Source of the DNA: an uncultured Oscillospiraceae bacterium
Lineage (GTDB): Bacteria > Bacillota > Clostridia > Oscillospirales > Acutalibacteraceae
NCBI GenBank assembly: GCA_949283785.1
Contig: CASDTR010000029.1
Location: 1-64,000, forward strand
Reading direction: 5' to 3'
DNA length: 64,000 nt
The notes beneath the pieces are model-generated. The model was not told the DNA's origin. It did not search any database and saw nothing but the letters and a program-made list of their open reading frames with translations. Position 1 is the stretch's first letter. Each line of letters starts with the position of its first letter. Positions 25,515-34,856 of the stretch are shown one piece after another. Position numbers and translations under genes: made by a program.

Positions 25515-28058
25515 ATGAAGAGAATAGAGATGAATCAGAATTGGCAGTTCTGTCAGCGAGGCGGAGAAAAATTCCCCGCTCAGGTTCCCGGCTGTAACTA
25601 CTGCGACCTTCTGCGTCTGGGACAGATAGAGGACCCCTTTGTGGGCGAAAACGAAGGGAAAACCCTGTGGATCGGTGAAACCGACTGGGATTATTTCGGA
25701 ACGGTCACTCTTACGAAGGAGGATTTGGAAAGCGACAGGCTGTTTTTGTGCTGTAAGCAGCTTGATACCCTTTGCACCGTATATTTTAACGACAGCCTTA
25801 TTGCGAAAACCGAGAACGTGCATATATCCTATGAATTTGACATAAAGGAATTTGCTCGTGAGGGAGAAAACACCCTGCGCTTTGAGTTTGACGCTCCCGT
25901 AAAATACATAAAAAAAGCCATAGAAGAGGACAAGACCCCCAGGAACAATCAGGGACTTACGGGTCTTACTCACATCAGAAAGGCCCAGTGCCATTTCGGC
26001 TGGGACTGGGGTCCCGTCATACCCATAAGCGGAATTACGGGGGATATATGCGTAAAGGCCTATAACGGAGCGAAGGTCAAATCCTTTGAGACGGAGCAGC
26101 ACCATGCCGACGGAAAGGCGGAGATTTACACCACGGTGACCGCCGAGCATTTCAGCGGGAAAACGGAAATAGAGATAACCGTCAAAGATCCTGACGGGAA
26201 TATAATCGATTCAAAGCGATGTGAAAACGGCGCCTTTAAAATGTACTGCACTGTGGAAAATCCGAGACTCTGGTGGACAAACGACCTTTCCGAAGAGAAG
26301 GAACAGCCTCTTTATACCGTGGAGACAAGGGTGTTCTCCGACGGAACGGAGTGCGATTTTGCTTCAAAGAAAATAGGTCTGAGAACCCTTACTCTTGACC
26401 GCTCAGAGGATCAGTGGGGCAGCAATTTCTGCTTTGTTCTCAACGGAGTAAAGATTTTCGCCAAGGGCGGAAATTATATTCCCATGGATTCCCTTATTAC
26501 GAGGGTCACCGATAAGGATAAGCTGAAGCTTATAGAAAACTGCGTCAACGCAAACCTCAACATGATAAGAGTGTGGGGCGGCGGATATTATGAAAGCGAC
26601 GAGTTTTATTATATGTGCGACCGCTTAGGCGTGCTTGTGTGGCAGGACTTCATGTTTGCCTGCGCGCCATATCCCTTCTATAACGAAAAATTTCTTGCAA
26701 ACGTCAAAAAGGAGATTGAGTTTACCGTCAAGAGGCTGCGCCACCATGCGAGCCTTGCAATCTGGTGCGGCAACAATGAAATCGAAGCCATGGCTTTGGC
26801 GTGGAAAGCGTATACTAAGCTCACAAAGTGGACTCAAAAGTTTTTCTACGAGATACTGCCGCCATGGGTAAAGAGCTTTGACGACAAGACCCCGTTTATA
26901 AACACTTCGCCCATAGGCAGCGAATACATGAAGGGAATGGGCAGCGACGACACGGGCGACACCCACCTCTGGCAGGTGTGGCACGGACTTATGCCTCTTA
27001 CCTTCTACCGCAAGCGAATGACGCGTTTTTGCAGCGAGTTCGGACTCGAGTCCATGCCCTCAATGAAGGCGGTGCGCTATTTTGCCAAGCCCGAGGACTA
27101 TTCCCTTACGGGCAGGGTTTTCAACGCCCACCAGAAGAGCCCCAGCGGAAACCAGAAGATGTATTATTATATAGCATCCCGCTATCTCATCCCCAAGGGC
27201 TTTTCGGATACCCTTTACCTCTCCCAGCTTATACAGCAGGAGGGAGTCCGCGACGCTACGGAGCATTGGCGCAGAAACAGGGGCAGATGCAACGGCTCCA
27301 TTTACTGGCAGCTCAACGACTGCTGGCCCGTATGCTCATGGGCAGGCATAGATTATCTGGGTATGAACAAGGCAGTCCAGTTTGCCTCAAAAAAATTCAA
27401 CGCTCCCGTAACCGTATCCGTTGAGGACAGCAAAGAGGAGTTTAAAATTTTTGTGATAAACGATACCCTCAAGGCTTTTGAGGGAGAGCTCAGATATACC
27501 CTTATGAGCTTTGACGGAGAAATAATCAGGGAATTTTCTTCTCCCGTAAAGGCGGAGCACGTAAAGTCAACCCTTGCGGAAACTCTCAGGACTTCGGAGC
27601 TGACGCAGGGAAGGGATGCTTCAAAGCTTGTGTTTGTGGTGCGTCTTGTTAAGGATTCCAAAGCAGTTTCCGAGAGGATACTCCTTTTCGGCGCTGAAAA
27701 GGATATAGGGCTTCCCAAGTGTACCATTGACGCGCAGGTTCGTATTGACGGTGATGAATCCGAAATCACCCTTTCAAGCGATAAATTTGCCCGCAACGTC
27801 CTTGTGGAAAGCGACCTTACCAAGGGCAATTTCAGCGATAACTTTATGGATATCCTTCCCGGTGAAGAGGTTAAGCTCACTGTGAAAGTCACGGACGGCG
27901 TGACGTCTCAGGCTCTCAGGGAAAGCCTTACATACACCACCGTCGGAAATATCGAGGATAACCATTCGAAGCTTTACGGAAAGTGGACTCAATTCAGGAT
28001 AAAGACGATACCCATTAATTTTATAACCTGGATAGGCCGCGCCTTAGGCATAGATTAA
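25515..28058 (+). CDS. Beta-mannosidase (glycoside hydrolase family 2)
   Basis: 847 residues, normal for bacterial GH2 beta-mannosidases. The N-terminal sugar-binding domain opens MNQNWQFCQRGGEKFPAQVPGC. HFGWDWGPVIP and GGNYIPMDSL are typical. The acid/base Glu is in WCGNNEIEA (about residue 421) and the nucleophile in FCSEFGLESMPS (about residue 508). No signal peptide is seen, so it probably cleaves mannose from imported oligosaccharides in the cytoplasm. It stands alone, followed by a strong terminator. Confidence 0.92.
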   Translation: MKRIEMNQNWQFCQRGGEKFPAQVPGCNYCDLLRLGQIEDPFVGENEGKTLWIGETDWDYFGTVTLTKEDLESDRLFLCCKQLDTLCTVYFNDSLIAKTENVHISYEFDIKEFAREGENTLRFEFDAPVKYIKKAIEEDKTPRNNQGLTGLTHIRKAQCHFGWDWGPVIPISGITGDICVKAYNGAKVKSFETEQHHADGKAEIYTTVTAEHFSGKTEIEITVKDPDGNIIDSKRCENGAFKMYCTVENPRLWWTNDLSEEKEQPLYTVETRVFSDGTECDFASKKIGLRTLTLDRSEDQWGSNFCFVLNGVKIFAKGGNYIPMDSLITRVTDKDKLKLIENCVNANLNMIRVWGGGYYESDEFYYMCDRLGVLVWQDFMFACAPYPFYNEKFLANVKKEIEFTVKRLRHHASLAIWCGNNEIEAMALAWKAYTKLTKWTQKFFYEILPPWVKSFDDKTPFINTSPIGSEYMKGMGSDDTGDTHLWQVWHGLMPLTFYRKRMTRFCSEFGLESMPSMKAVRYFAKPEDYSLTGRVFNAHQKSPSGNQKMYYYIASRYLIPKGFSDTLYLSQLIQQEGVRDATEHWRRNRGRCNGSIYWQLNDCWPVCSWAGIDYLGMNKAVQFASKKFNAPVTVSVEDSKEEFKIFVINDTLKAFEGELRYTLMSFDGEIIREFSSPVKAEHVKSTLAETLRTSELTQGRDASKLVFVVRLVKDSKAVSERILLFGAEKDIGLPKCTIDAQVRIDGDESEITLSSDKFARNVLVESDLTKGNFSDNFMDILPGEEVKLTVKVTDGVTSQALRESLTYTTVGNIEDNHSKLYGKWTQFRIKTIPINFITWIGRALGID

Positions 28059-28063
28059 ATCAC

Positions 28064-28092
28064 AGCCCGAAGAAATTCGGGCTTTTCTTTTT
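28064..28092 (+). terminator. Rho-independent terminator
   Basis: AGCCCGAA (28064-28071), GAAA loop, TTCGGGCT (28076-28083) and a T-rich tail to 28092. Confidence 0.85.
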
Positions 28093-28190
28093 AACGGTTA
28101 ACGTCAGATCAAAGATATCCGAAGGTATTGAAATGAAGCGCCGTTCACTGTAAAAATTAATGATAATCAAAATCTTTTTCGGGAGTAATT

Positions 28191-28913
28191 ATGCGTTACG
28201 ATAATATTGTAAAAGGTGAATTTATTTCGAGGCCCAACCGCTTTATAGCCAATGTGAAAATTGACGGACGGGTGCATAAATGCCATGTCAAGAATACTGG
28301 CAGATGCCGAGAGCTACTTGTGCCCGGGTGCGAAGTGTGGCTGGAGCACGTTAAAAGCGAAAAGAGAAAGACGGAGTATTCACTCATCACCGTAAATAAA
28401 GGCGGAAGGCTCATAAATATGGATTCTCAGGCGCCCAATAAAGCTGCGGAGGAGTGGCTCGAAAGGGGCGGATTGGTGCCGTGCATAAAGCTTTTGAAGC
28501 GCGAGCGGAAATGGGGAGATTCGAGGTTCGATTTCTACTTTGAAACGGAGACGGAGAAAGCCTTTGCCGAGGTCAAGGGAGTGACCCTTGAGGAAAACGG
28601 AGTTGTAATGTTTCCCGATGCTCCCACCGAAAGGGGAGTAAAGCATGTAAAAGAGCTTTGCCGATTAAAGCAAGAGGGCTTCGGAGCCTATATAATATTT
28701 GTAATCCAGATGAAGGACGTAGACTATTTTACTCCCAATGTCAAAACCCACAGGGAGTTTGCCGAGGCTCTTTGTCAGGCGGAAAGGGCAGGGGTTAAAA
28801 TAGTGGCGGCGGATTGTCTCGTCACACCCGATACAATGGAGATAAAGGACAGGGTGAAGGTATTTCTCAGCGGAGAAAACGCTTCTCAAGAGGGAGAGCC
28901 GTCATATGAATGA
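28191..28913 (+). CDS. sfsA: SfsA family DNA-binding/nuclease-fold protein
   Basis: 240 residues with the family pattern FISRPNRFIANVKIDGRVHKCHVKNTGRCRELLVPG near the N-terminus, then NTxAPNKAAEEWL-like and FAEVKGVTLEENGVVMFPDAPTERGVKHVKEL, which resembles a PD-(D/E)xK-type core. SfsA was named for a sugar-fermentation stimulation phenotype in E. coli; its biochemical role remains unclear. It overlaps the following ATPase gene by 8 nt. Confidence 0.9.
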   Translation: MRYDNIVKGEFISRPNRFIANVKIDGRVHKCHVKNTGRCRELLVPGCEVWLEHVKSEKRKTEYSLITVNKGGRLINMDSQAPNKAAEEWLERGGLVPCIKLLKRERKWGDSRFDFYFETETEKAFAEVKGVTLEENGVVMFPDAPTERGVKHVKELCRLKQEGFGAYIIFVIQMKDVDYFTPNVKTHREFAEALCQAERAGVKIVAADCLVTPDTMEIKDRVKVFLSGENASQEGEPSYE

Positions 28914-29637
28914 GCTTTTTTTAAAGAGCATAGAAATAGATCACAGCCGCATCTGCAAAGACAGCTATATAAATGATATTCCCGCCCTGGCGGGAACGGA
29001 AAGATTGATTTTCAAAAGTCCCGTAACCTTTTTCGCGGGAGAAAACGGCACGGGGAAATCCACACTTCTCGAAGCTGTGGCCGTAGCCTGCGGTTTCAGC
29101 GCCGAAGGAGGTACCCTCAATTACAGCTTTTCGACCTACGATTCCCACTCCGAGCTTTATAAGGCGATAAAAACTGAAAGAGGCATAAAAAGGCCTTCTT
29201 TCAGCTATTTTCTCAGAGCAGAGAGCTTTTATAATGTTGCTACAATGGCCGAAGAATACCGAGATAAGCCTGAGAGCGTTTATTACAGGCAATACGGCGG
29301 AAAATCCTTTCACGCTCAGTCCCACGGGGAGAGCTTCTTTTCCCTTATGGGCGCTTTCTCTCCCAACGGCCTTTATATTATGGATGAGCCCGAAGCCGCT
29401 CTTTCGCCTCAGAAGCAGCTTGCGGTGCTGGGGGAGATATATGACCTTTCCGTGCAGGGAGCCCAGTTCGTTATAGCCAGTCATTCGCCTATACTTTTGG
29501 GTATTCCGAACGCTCAGATACTTTCCTTTGACGGTGTGGGGATAAAGGAGTGCGAGTATGAGGAGACGGAAAGCTATCGTGTTACGCAGATGTTTATTAA
29601 TAATCGCGAGAGGCTTTTAAGATATTTGCTGAAATAA
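28906..29637 (+). CDS. AAA/ABC-type ATPase, stand-alone (SMC/OLD-like fold)
   Basis: 243 residues with Walker A AGENGTGKST, an ABC-like signature SHGESFF, Walker B LYIMDEPEAAL and the switch His in IASHSPIL. There are no membrane segments and no permease gene beside it, so it is not a transporter subunit. It resembles the small predicted ATPases of the COG3910 type, whose function is unknown. Its 8-nt overlap with sfsA suggests the two are co-translated. Confidence 0.8.
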   Translation: MNELFLKSIEIDHSRICKDSYINDIPALAGTERLIFKSPVTFFAGENGTGKSTLLEAVAVACGFSAEGGTLNYSFSTYDSHSELYKAIKTERGIKRPSFSYFLRAESFYNVATMAEEYRDKPESVYYRQYGGKSFHAQSHGESFFSLMGAFSPNGLYIMDEPEAALSPQKQLAVLGEIYDLSVQGAQFVIASHSPILLGIPNAQILSFDGVGIKECEYEETESYRVTQMFINNRERLLRYLLK

Positions 29638-29658
29638 CAGGCGCAGCAGACGCGCGGC

Positions 29659-29697
29659 AAAAAGGAACGTATTGAAAAATGCGTTCCTTTTTGTTTT
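29659..29697 (+). terminator. Rho-independent terminator of sfsA-ATPase pair
   Basis: Arms AAAAAGGAACG (29659-29669) and CGTTCCTTTTT (29682-29692), then GTTTTG. Confidence 0.85.
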
Positions 29698-29816
29698 GAC
29701 TGAACGCCTGATTTCGGATTTCATCTTTTTTGCCTGCTTAAACAGGCCGATACAGGGCATTGTGCATTGAAAAATGAATATTATTTTAATAATTTGTAAA
29801 AGTTCAAGCCAAAATA

Positions 29817-29874
29817 TTGACTGTCAGTCATTTTGTGATAGAATAGTGACAGCTCAAAAAATGACTGACAGTCA
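29817..29874 (+). promoter_or_regulatory. TetR operon promoter with two palindromic operators
   Basis: TTGACT (29817-29822), a 16-bp spacer and TAGAAT (29839-29844). Two near-perfect palindromes of the form TGACTG-n-CAGTCA lie at 29818-29830 (over the -35) and 29862-29874 (just past the start point), 44 bp apart centre to centre. This is a textbook repression layout for the TetR gene directly downstream. Confidence 0.8.
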
Positions 29875-29902
29875 TTTCCGCTTAAGGCAAAAGAGGTGCA
29901 AA

Positions 29903-30529
29903 ATGGATAAGGTTACTCAAAAGAAAAATGAAAAGTATGCGAAGCTGATCTCCGCGGCATACGAATTATTTGAGAAGGAGGGGGTAGGCGGGGTTTCAAT
30001 TGATGATATCGTAAAAAAAGCAGGCGTAGCCAAAGGGACCTTTTACCTGTATTTTAAAGATAAGGTGGATCTGGTTTCCAAACTTATTTTAAAAAAAGCT
30101 GCCGACTATATGAATTTTGAAATTGAAATTCCCGAAATCAACAGTGATGAGGATTTGTCCAGATGCGTCAGGGGATATACCGATCTGCTTGTGGACTTTC
30201 TCGAGGGCAACAAAACTCTCACTCTGCTTATTGACAAAAACGTCCACGTTTGCGTCAACGCAATGATTGAGAACCGAGAGGGTCCCGTCAAGGAGCTTTA
30301 CGACAAGATCCTGCATTACTTTGAAAGTCAGGGCTACTGTGTAAATGATATCTCGGTGAAAATGTATTTGTATATAAACCTGATTGTTTCCTCCTGCTGC
30401 AACGCTATACTCAGAGGTAAGCCATACAGTCTCGAGGAGGTAAAGCCTCATCTTTACGACATTGTAACAATGAGCATATACGGCGTGGAGCAGTATCGAA
30501 TGAACAACGGCGAAATGCCGAAAAATTAA
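29903..30529 (+). CDS. TetR/AcrR family regulator
   Basis: 208 residues from ATG 29903, where AGAGGTG lies upstream and the HTH follows at once. AYELFEKEGVGGVSIDDIVKKAGVAKGTFYLYFKDKVDLV is the typical TetR HTH (about 13-55). The C-terminal part is helical ligand-binding domain without recognisable specificity. It sits directly upstream of an MMPL exporter and lipoprotein gene, and paired TGACTGnCAGTCA sites cover its promoter, so it most likely represses this operon and itself. Confidence 0.92.
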   Translation: MDKVTQKKNEKYAKLISAAYELFEKEGVGGVSIDDIVKKAGVAKGTFYLYFKDKVDLVSKLILKKAADYMNFEIEIPEINSDEDLSRCVRGYTDLLVDFLEGNKTLTLLIDKNVHVCVNAMIENREGPVKELYDKILHYFESQGYCVNDISVKMYLYINLIVSSCCNAILRGKPYSLEEVKPHLYDIVTMSIYGVEQYRMNNGEMPKN

Positions 30530-30565
30530 GAAAGGAACGGTATCAGGCTACCGTATGCAGAGGAT

Positions 30566-32698
30566 ATGATACAGAAAATAGCTAAATGGGAAACATATCA
30601 CGCAAAAACGGTGTTTATAATAGCCCTTGTGCTTTTGATTCCCGCAATACTGGGCTTTATATTTACCGGAGTCAATTACGATATACTCTCATATCTGCCG
30701 GGGGATCTTGAATCCGTGCAGGGAGAGCAGGTACTTGACGAAACCTTCAACAGCGCCGGCATGGCTATAGTGGTCGTGGAGGATATGCCGGCAAAATACA
30801 CCTCCGCCCTTAAAGAGGAGATAGCTAAGGTGGAGGGAGTGAGCTCCGCTGTCTGGATAGACGACCTTGCGGGAACGCAGGTCCCGGCGGAAATTCTGCC
30901 TGATGAAATAAAGGAAATCTTCTATTCCGCAGATGAGAGCACAACCATGATGCTCGTTCAATTCAGCAGTTCCGGCTCATCAAACGAGACTATGCAGGCT
31001 ATAAAGGATATTAAAAAGCTAACTAACGAAAAGGTGCTCATCAGCGGAATGTCCGCCATAACGGAGGATACAAAGGAGCTTACGGACAGTCAGGCACCCA
31101 TTTATATCGCCGTTGCCATAGTTCTCGCCCTTGTGGTGATGTCTCTGATGATGGAATCATGGATATTGCCTCTTGTAATACTTGTGGCTCTCGGTATGGC
31201 CATACTCTACAACATGGGTACCAATATATTTTTGGGTGAGATTTCCTTTATCACCCAGGCTATAGCAGCTATTCTTCAGCTTGGCGTTACAATGGACTAT
31301 TCCATTTTCCTCATGGACCGCTACATAGAAGAAAGGCTAATTTATGAGGACAGGCGCGATGCTATGGCCAGCGCCGTCGTGAAATCCTTCACGGCCCTTG
31401 CGGGAAGCTCTCTGACGACGATTTTCGGCTTCGTGGCCCTTTGCTTCATGCAGCTCAGTTTGGGCTTCGATATAGGATTTGTTATGGCCAAGGGCGTTGT
31501 GTTCGGAATACTTATGGTTATACTTGTCCTGCCCGCAATGATTTTGCTCTTCGAAAAGTATATAAACAAATATAAGCACCGCAATTTTATACCTAAATTT
31601 GATAAGCTCAACGGCTTTGTATTTAGGCATAAAAAGGTCTTTGTTCTGATTTTCGTGGTGCTGCTTATTCCGGCCTATTTTGTCCAGAAAAATGCGGACG
31701 TTTATTACAATATGGATAAGGCGCTGCCGCAGGACCTTGTTTCCATTGCAGGATTAAATAAACTTAAAAGCGATTTCAATATGGCTTCGACCCAGTTCCT
31801 GATTGTGGATGATACCATTCCCGCAGGAGAGCTGATGCAGATGGAAAGTGAAATTGAGGACCTTGACGGTATAGCCTCGGTGCTGGCATATAATACGATA
31901 GTGGGTCCCGCCATTCCGGATGATATTATTCCCGAGGACATTCTCAGTATCTGCAAAAAGGACGGAAAGCAGATGATAATGGTAAACTCGGAATACGGGG
32001 CGGCGTCGAATGAACTGAATGCGCAGATAGAGCAGATGAGCGCCATTGTAAAAAGCCATGATCCAAACGCCCTTATAACGGGTGAGGGAGCCTTAACTAA
32101 GGACCTTATCACTACTACGGATACGGATTTTCTTGTGACGAGCATCCTTTCGGTTGCAGCTATATTTGTGCTGATCGCCATTTGCTTCAAGTCCTTCTCG
32201 CTGCCGATACTTCTTGTACTGTCCATAGAGTTTGCCATCTGGATAAATCTTGCCTGCGCAACCATAATGGGCACAGAGATTTCTTTCGTTTCGCCTACGG
32301 TCATCAACTGCGTGCAGCTGGGAGCGACCGTTGACTACGCCATTTTGATGACCACCCGCTTCCGGGAGGAGCTGCAGCTTGGCAGATCTAAGAAAGACGC
32401 CATACTCAACGCCGCCAACGCCGCGGAACGCTCCATACTTCAAAGCGCCTCTGTTTTCTTTGTGGCGACCTTCGGAGTATATCTTATTTGCGACATCTCA
32501 CTTATAAAGGGAATATGCGTGCTTCTTGCAAGGGGCTCGGTTGTAAGTATGCTGGTAATAGTATTCTTCCTTACTCCCATGCTGTATCTGTGCGAGGGCT
32601 TTATCAATAAAACCACCTTTGGCTGGCGGTCAAACGGCACGCAAAAGGCAAACAAACGTAAGCTTATGAAGAAAGGCAAGGTACAAAAGGATGCGTAA
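30566..32698 (+). CDS. MMPL/RND-family exporter
   Basis: 710 residues in two similar halves, each one membrane helix, an extracytoplasmic domain of roughly 150 residues, then five helices. QLGVTMDYSIFLMDRY and QLGATVDYAILMTTRF are the paired membrane motifs with Asp-Tyr that carry proton coupling in MMPL proteins. Likely cargo is lipids, peptides or toxic hydrophobic compounds; the sequence does not tell. Its stop overlaps the lipoprotein gene by 8 nt, and it is probably controlled by the TetR protein upstream. Confidence 0.9.
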   Translation: MIQKIAKWETYHAKTVFIIALVLLIPAILGFIFTGVNYDILSYLPGDLESVQGEQVLDETFNSAGMAIVVVEDMPAKYTSALKEEIAKVEGVSSAVWIDDLAGTQVPAEILPDEIKEIFYSADESTTMMLVQFSSSGSSNETMQAIKDIKKLTNEKVLISGMSAITEDTKELTDSQAPIYIAVAIVLALVVMSLMMESWILPLVILVALGMAILYNMGTNIFLGEISFITQAIAAILQLGVTMDYSIFLMDRYIEERLIYEDRRDAMASAVVKSFTALAGSSLTTIFGFVALCFMQLSLGFDIGFVMAKGVVFGILMVILVLPAMILLFEKYINKYKHRNFIPKFDKLNGFVFRHKKVFVLIFVVLLIPAYFVQKNADVYYNMDKALPQDLVSIAGLNKLKSDFNMASTQFLIVDDTIPAGELMQMESEIEDLDGIASVLAYNTIVGPAIPDDIIPEDILSICKKDGKQMIMVNSEYGAASNELNAQIEQMSAIVKSHDPNALITGEGALTKDLITTTDTDFLVTSILSVAAIFVLIAICFKSFSLPILLVLSIEFAIWINLACATIMGTEISFVSPTVINCVQLGATVDYAILMTTRFREELQLGRSKKDAILNAANAAERSILQSASVFFVATFGVYLICDISLIKGICVLLARGSVVSMLVIVFFLTPMLYLCEGFINKTTFGWRSNGTQKANKRKLMKKGKVQKDA

Positions 32699-34376
32699 GA
32701 ACACAATTATAAAAGCAGTAAGCGGCGTGCTTGCCGTAGTTCTTGTGGGAACGGCTGCGGCCGGCTGTCAAAGCGAGCCGGCAACGGATAATGAGATTTT
32801 AAATCAGGCTCAGAGCGGGGAAGAGTACGTTCATCAGACATACACCGCCGCAGCTGAAAACGTCAAAAAGGACGAGACCGTTTATGTAAACACAAAAGCC
32901 GACGGCACAGTTTACAAGGTCAATGTTACCGACTGGATCCATACGGATACGCCTCAGGTGCGGATTACCGACATCAGCAATCTTTCGGACATAAAAAACG
33001 TAAAAACACTCACCTTGCCCATAGAGGAAAACGGAAAGCTCTATTGGGATATGGATACTACGGACCTTTATTACAGCGGTGTCACCGAGGAGGAGCCGCC
33101 CGTAAAATTTACCATTAAATATTTCCTTGAGGGCGAGGAAATGACCCCTGAGGAAATAGCAGGCAAAAAGGGAAACGTTAAAATTCAGATAAAGGTGGAA
33201 AACACTCTCACAAAGGTAGTAACCATAGACGATAAAAAATATGATATAACCTGTCCTATGCTTGTGGCAGGAGGAACGATAATGACAGAGGACACCTTCA
33301 GCAATATTGCCATAGACCATGGCAGCGCCATAAGCGACGGAGCAAAGCAGGTAGTGTTTTTCGCGGGTATTCCCGGCATGGATGACAGCCTCGGCCTGTC
33401 CGACCTTGATATAAGCCTCATAGACGAGTCGATGTATTCCGATACATATACAATTACAGCCTATACGGAAAAATTTGAGCTGAGCAATCTCATGTTTGCA
33501 GTTATGCCGTTTTCTTCCGTGGGAACTTTGGGCAACGGCGGCCTTACGGAAACCATTGACGACGTTAAGGATGTGCTTACGGACATCGAAAAGATCGAAA
33601 CAGCCATGAACGGTCTCGACGTGAATAAAATGATCGACCTGCTGTACGGCGACTCCAATAAAATCGAAAGCATCATGAACGCCGTAAGCGAGGCCACTGC
33701 TCTTTGCAATGATAACGAGAAGCTTCTCAAGACTTTGGGCAGCTATATGACAGATGAAAATATCGCGAAAATCGATAAGCTCATAACCGATTTGAACAAT
33801 ACAGACCTTGATTCCCTTGCGAGCACTTTAAACGACCCGGCTCTTCAGACGCTCCTTTCGATGCTGCCTCAGCTTTCCGAAAGCATTGCGAGCGTCACCG
33901 ATTTGGCTCAGGATATGGAGGATGTAATGCCTATATTTGAAAGCCTTGCTGCGGAAATGGATGACCCCGAGATAAAGAAGTCCGTTGAAAACCTGCCTGA
34001 GACTCTCGAAAAGCTCAATGAAATTCTAAGCGTTATGAACAGCAATAAAGAGCTTCTCGAAACCTTCGGCAAGCTTGCCAGCGGTGACAGTGTCGAGCAG
34101 ATAGAGGCGATTTTGGATACTGCCGATAAATATGCAGGCAGCGGAAACATGTCGGAAGAGCAGTCGGAATCTCTGGCAGGCAAAATGGAGGAGTGGCTGG
34201 TTTTCGGCAGCGAATATGATATTTTCACCGAGCGCACCGAGAATATGGAGTCTACGGTAGTCTTTACCTATAAGACTGACGCTGTTTCGGCTCCCTCTGA
34301 GGAAACAGCGACTGCTCAGGCTGAGGAAACCGAGGAAGGCGGAATCGTTGCCTGGTTCAAAAATCTTTTCAGTTAA
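32691..34376 (+). CDS. Predicted lipoprotein partner of the MMPL exporter
   Basis: 561 residues. The N-terminus has a signal peptide with lipobox TAAAGC (Cys near 26), so it should be lipid-anchored outside the membrane. Residues about 30-270 look beta-rich; about 280-500 are helical and acidic with repeated short Leu-rich turns (for example LPETLEKLNEILSVMNSNKELLETFGKLASG), suggesting long coiled helices. A short amphipathic C-terminus WFKNLFS ends it. I do not recognise the family. Co-translation with the exporter suggests an extracytoplasmic accessory, similar in role to adaptor subunits. Confidence 0.7.
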   Translation: MRKNTIIKAVSGVLAVVLVGTAAAGCQSEPATDNEILNQAQSGEEYVHQTYTAAAENVKKDETVYVNTKADGTVYKVNVTDWIHTDTPQVRITDISNLSDIKNVKTLTLPIEENGKLYWDMDTTDLYYSGVTEEEPPVKFTIKYFLEGEEMTPEEIAGKKGNVKIQIKVENTLTKVVTIDDKKYDITCPMLVAGGTIMTEDTFSNIAIDHGSAISDGAKQVVFFAGIPGMDDSLGLSDLDISLIDESMYSDTYTITAYTEKFELSNLMFAVMPFSSVGTLGNGGLTETIDDVKDVLTDIEKIETAMNGLDVNKMIDLLYGDSNKIESIMNAVSEATALCNDNEKLLKTLGSYMTDENIAKIDKLITDLNNTDLDSLASTLNDPALQTLLSMLPQLSESIASVTDLAQDMEDVMPIFESLAAEMDDPEIKKSVENLPETLEKLNEILSVMNSNKELLETFGKLASGDSVEQIEAILDTADKYAGSGNMSEEQSESLAGKMEEWLVFGSEYDIFTERTENMESTVVFTYKTDAVSAPSEETATAQAEETEEGGIVAWFKNLFS

Positions 34377-34408
34377 ATAATATTAAAGACAAAACAGACA
34401 AAAGCCGT

Positions 34409-34613
34409 GGCTGTCGGAAAACCGAAATTCAGCACTTACACCCGTCTCCCTTGTGTAAAGGGAGACGTCACGGCGTAAGACGTGACAGAGGGATTGTATT
34501 CAAAAAAACTTGATGCTGCGCTGTTTTCTGCGCCGCATTGGGTTTCCTCTGGTTACGCAAAACAGCAACTCAAAAACTGTTTAAATATTAAAAATAAATT
34601 TATCGACAAGCTG
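34409..34613. repeat. MITE-like dispersed repeat, copy A (about 205 bp)
   Basis: It shares with the copy at 52319-52618 the left part (CTGTCG, AACCGAAATTCAGCAC, a CTCCCTTGTGTAAAGGGAG hairpin and GTCACGGCGTAAGACGTGAC) and the right part (GATGCTGCGCTGTTTT to TTTATCGACAAGCTG). The ends are imperfect inverted repeats (GCTGTCGGAAAA against GCTTGTCGATAAA). No coding capacity. AGCCGT flanks both sides, a possible 6-bp target duplication. It sits directly before a terminator. It fills most of the 480-bp gap. Confidence 0.7.
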
Positions 34614-34615
34614 AG

Positions 34616-34645
34616 CCGTAAAGGGTAATCCCTTTACGGTTTTTT
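34616..34645 (+). terminator. Rho-independent terminator of the TetR-MMPL operon
   Basis: CCGTAAAGGG (34616-34625), TAAT loop, CCCTTTACGG (34630-34639) and six T's. The repeat copy A lies immediately upstream, separating it from the operon it presumably served. Confidence 0.8.
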
Positions 34646-34741
34646 CGAATTGCCGCGGAAAGACATTTAAAACACTCAGTTATTTGCCTAATTGCTGTAA
34701 AAACGAACCTTATCTTTGGCAGTAATTACCTTGTTAATTTA

Positions 34742-34770
34742 TAGACAAAGTCGGCGGAAAGTTATATAAT
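34742..34770 (+). promoter_or_regulatory. Promoter of fucO
   Basis: TAGACA (34742-34747), a 17-bp spacer and perfect TATAAT (34765-34770), about 87 nt before the start codon. Confidence 0.65.
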
Positions 34771-34856
34771 TACTTTAAAGCGCAGAAATTTTTATGATTT
34801 TAATATCAAAAATTGCGCTCATTCTGAAAAAATTATTTTGAAGGAGAGAATATACT

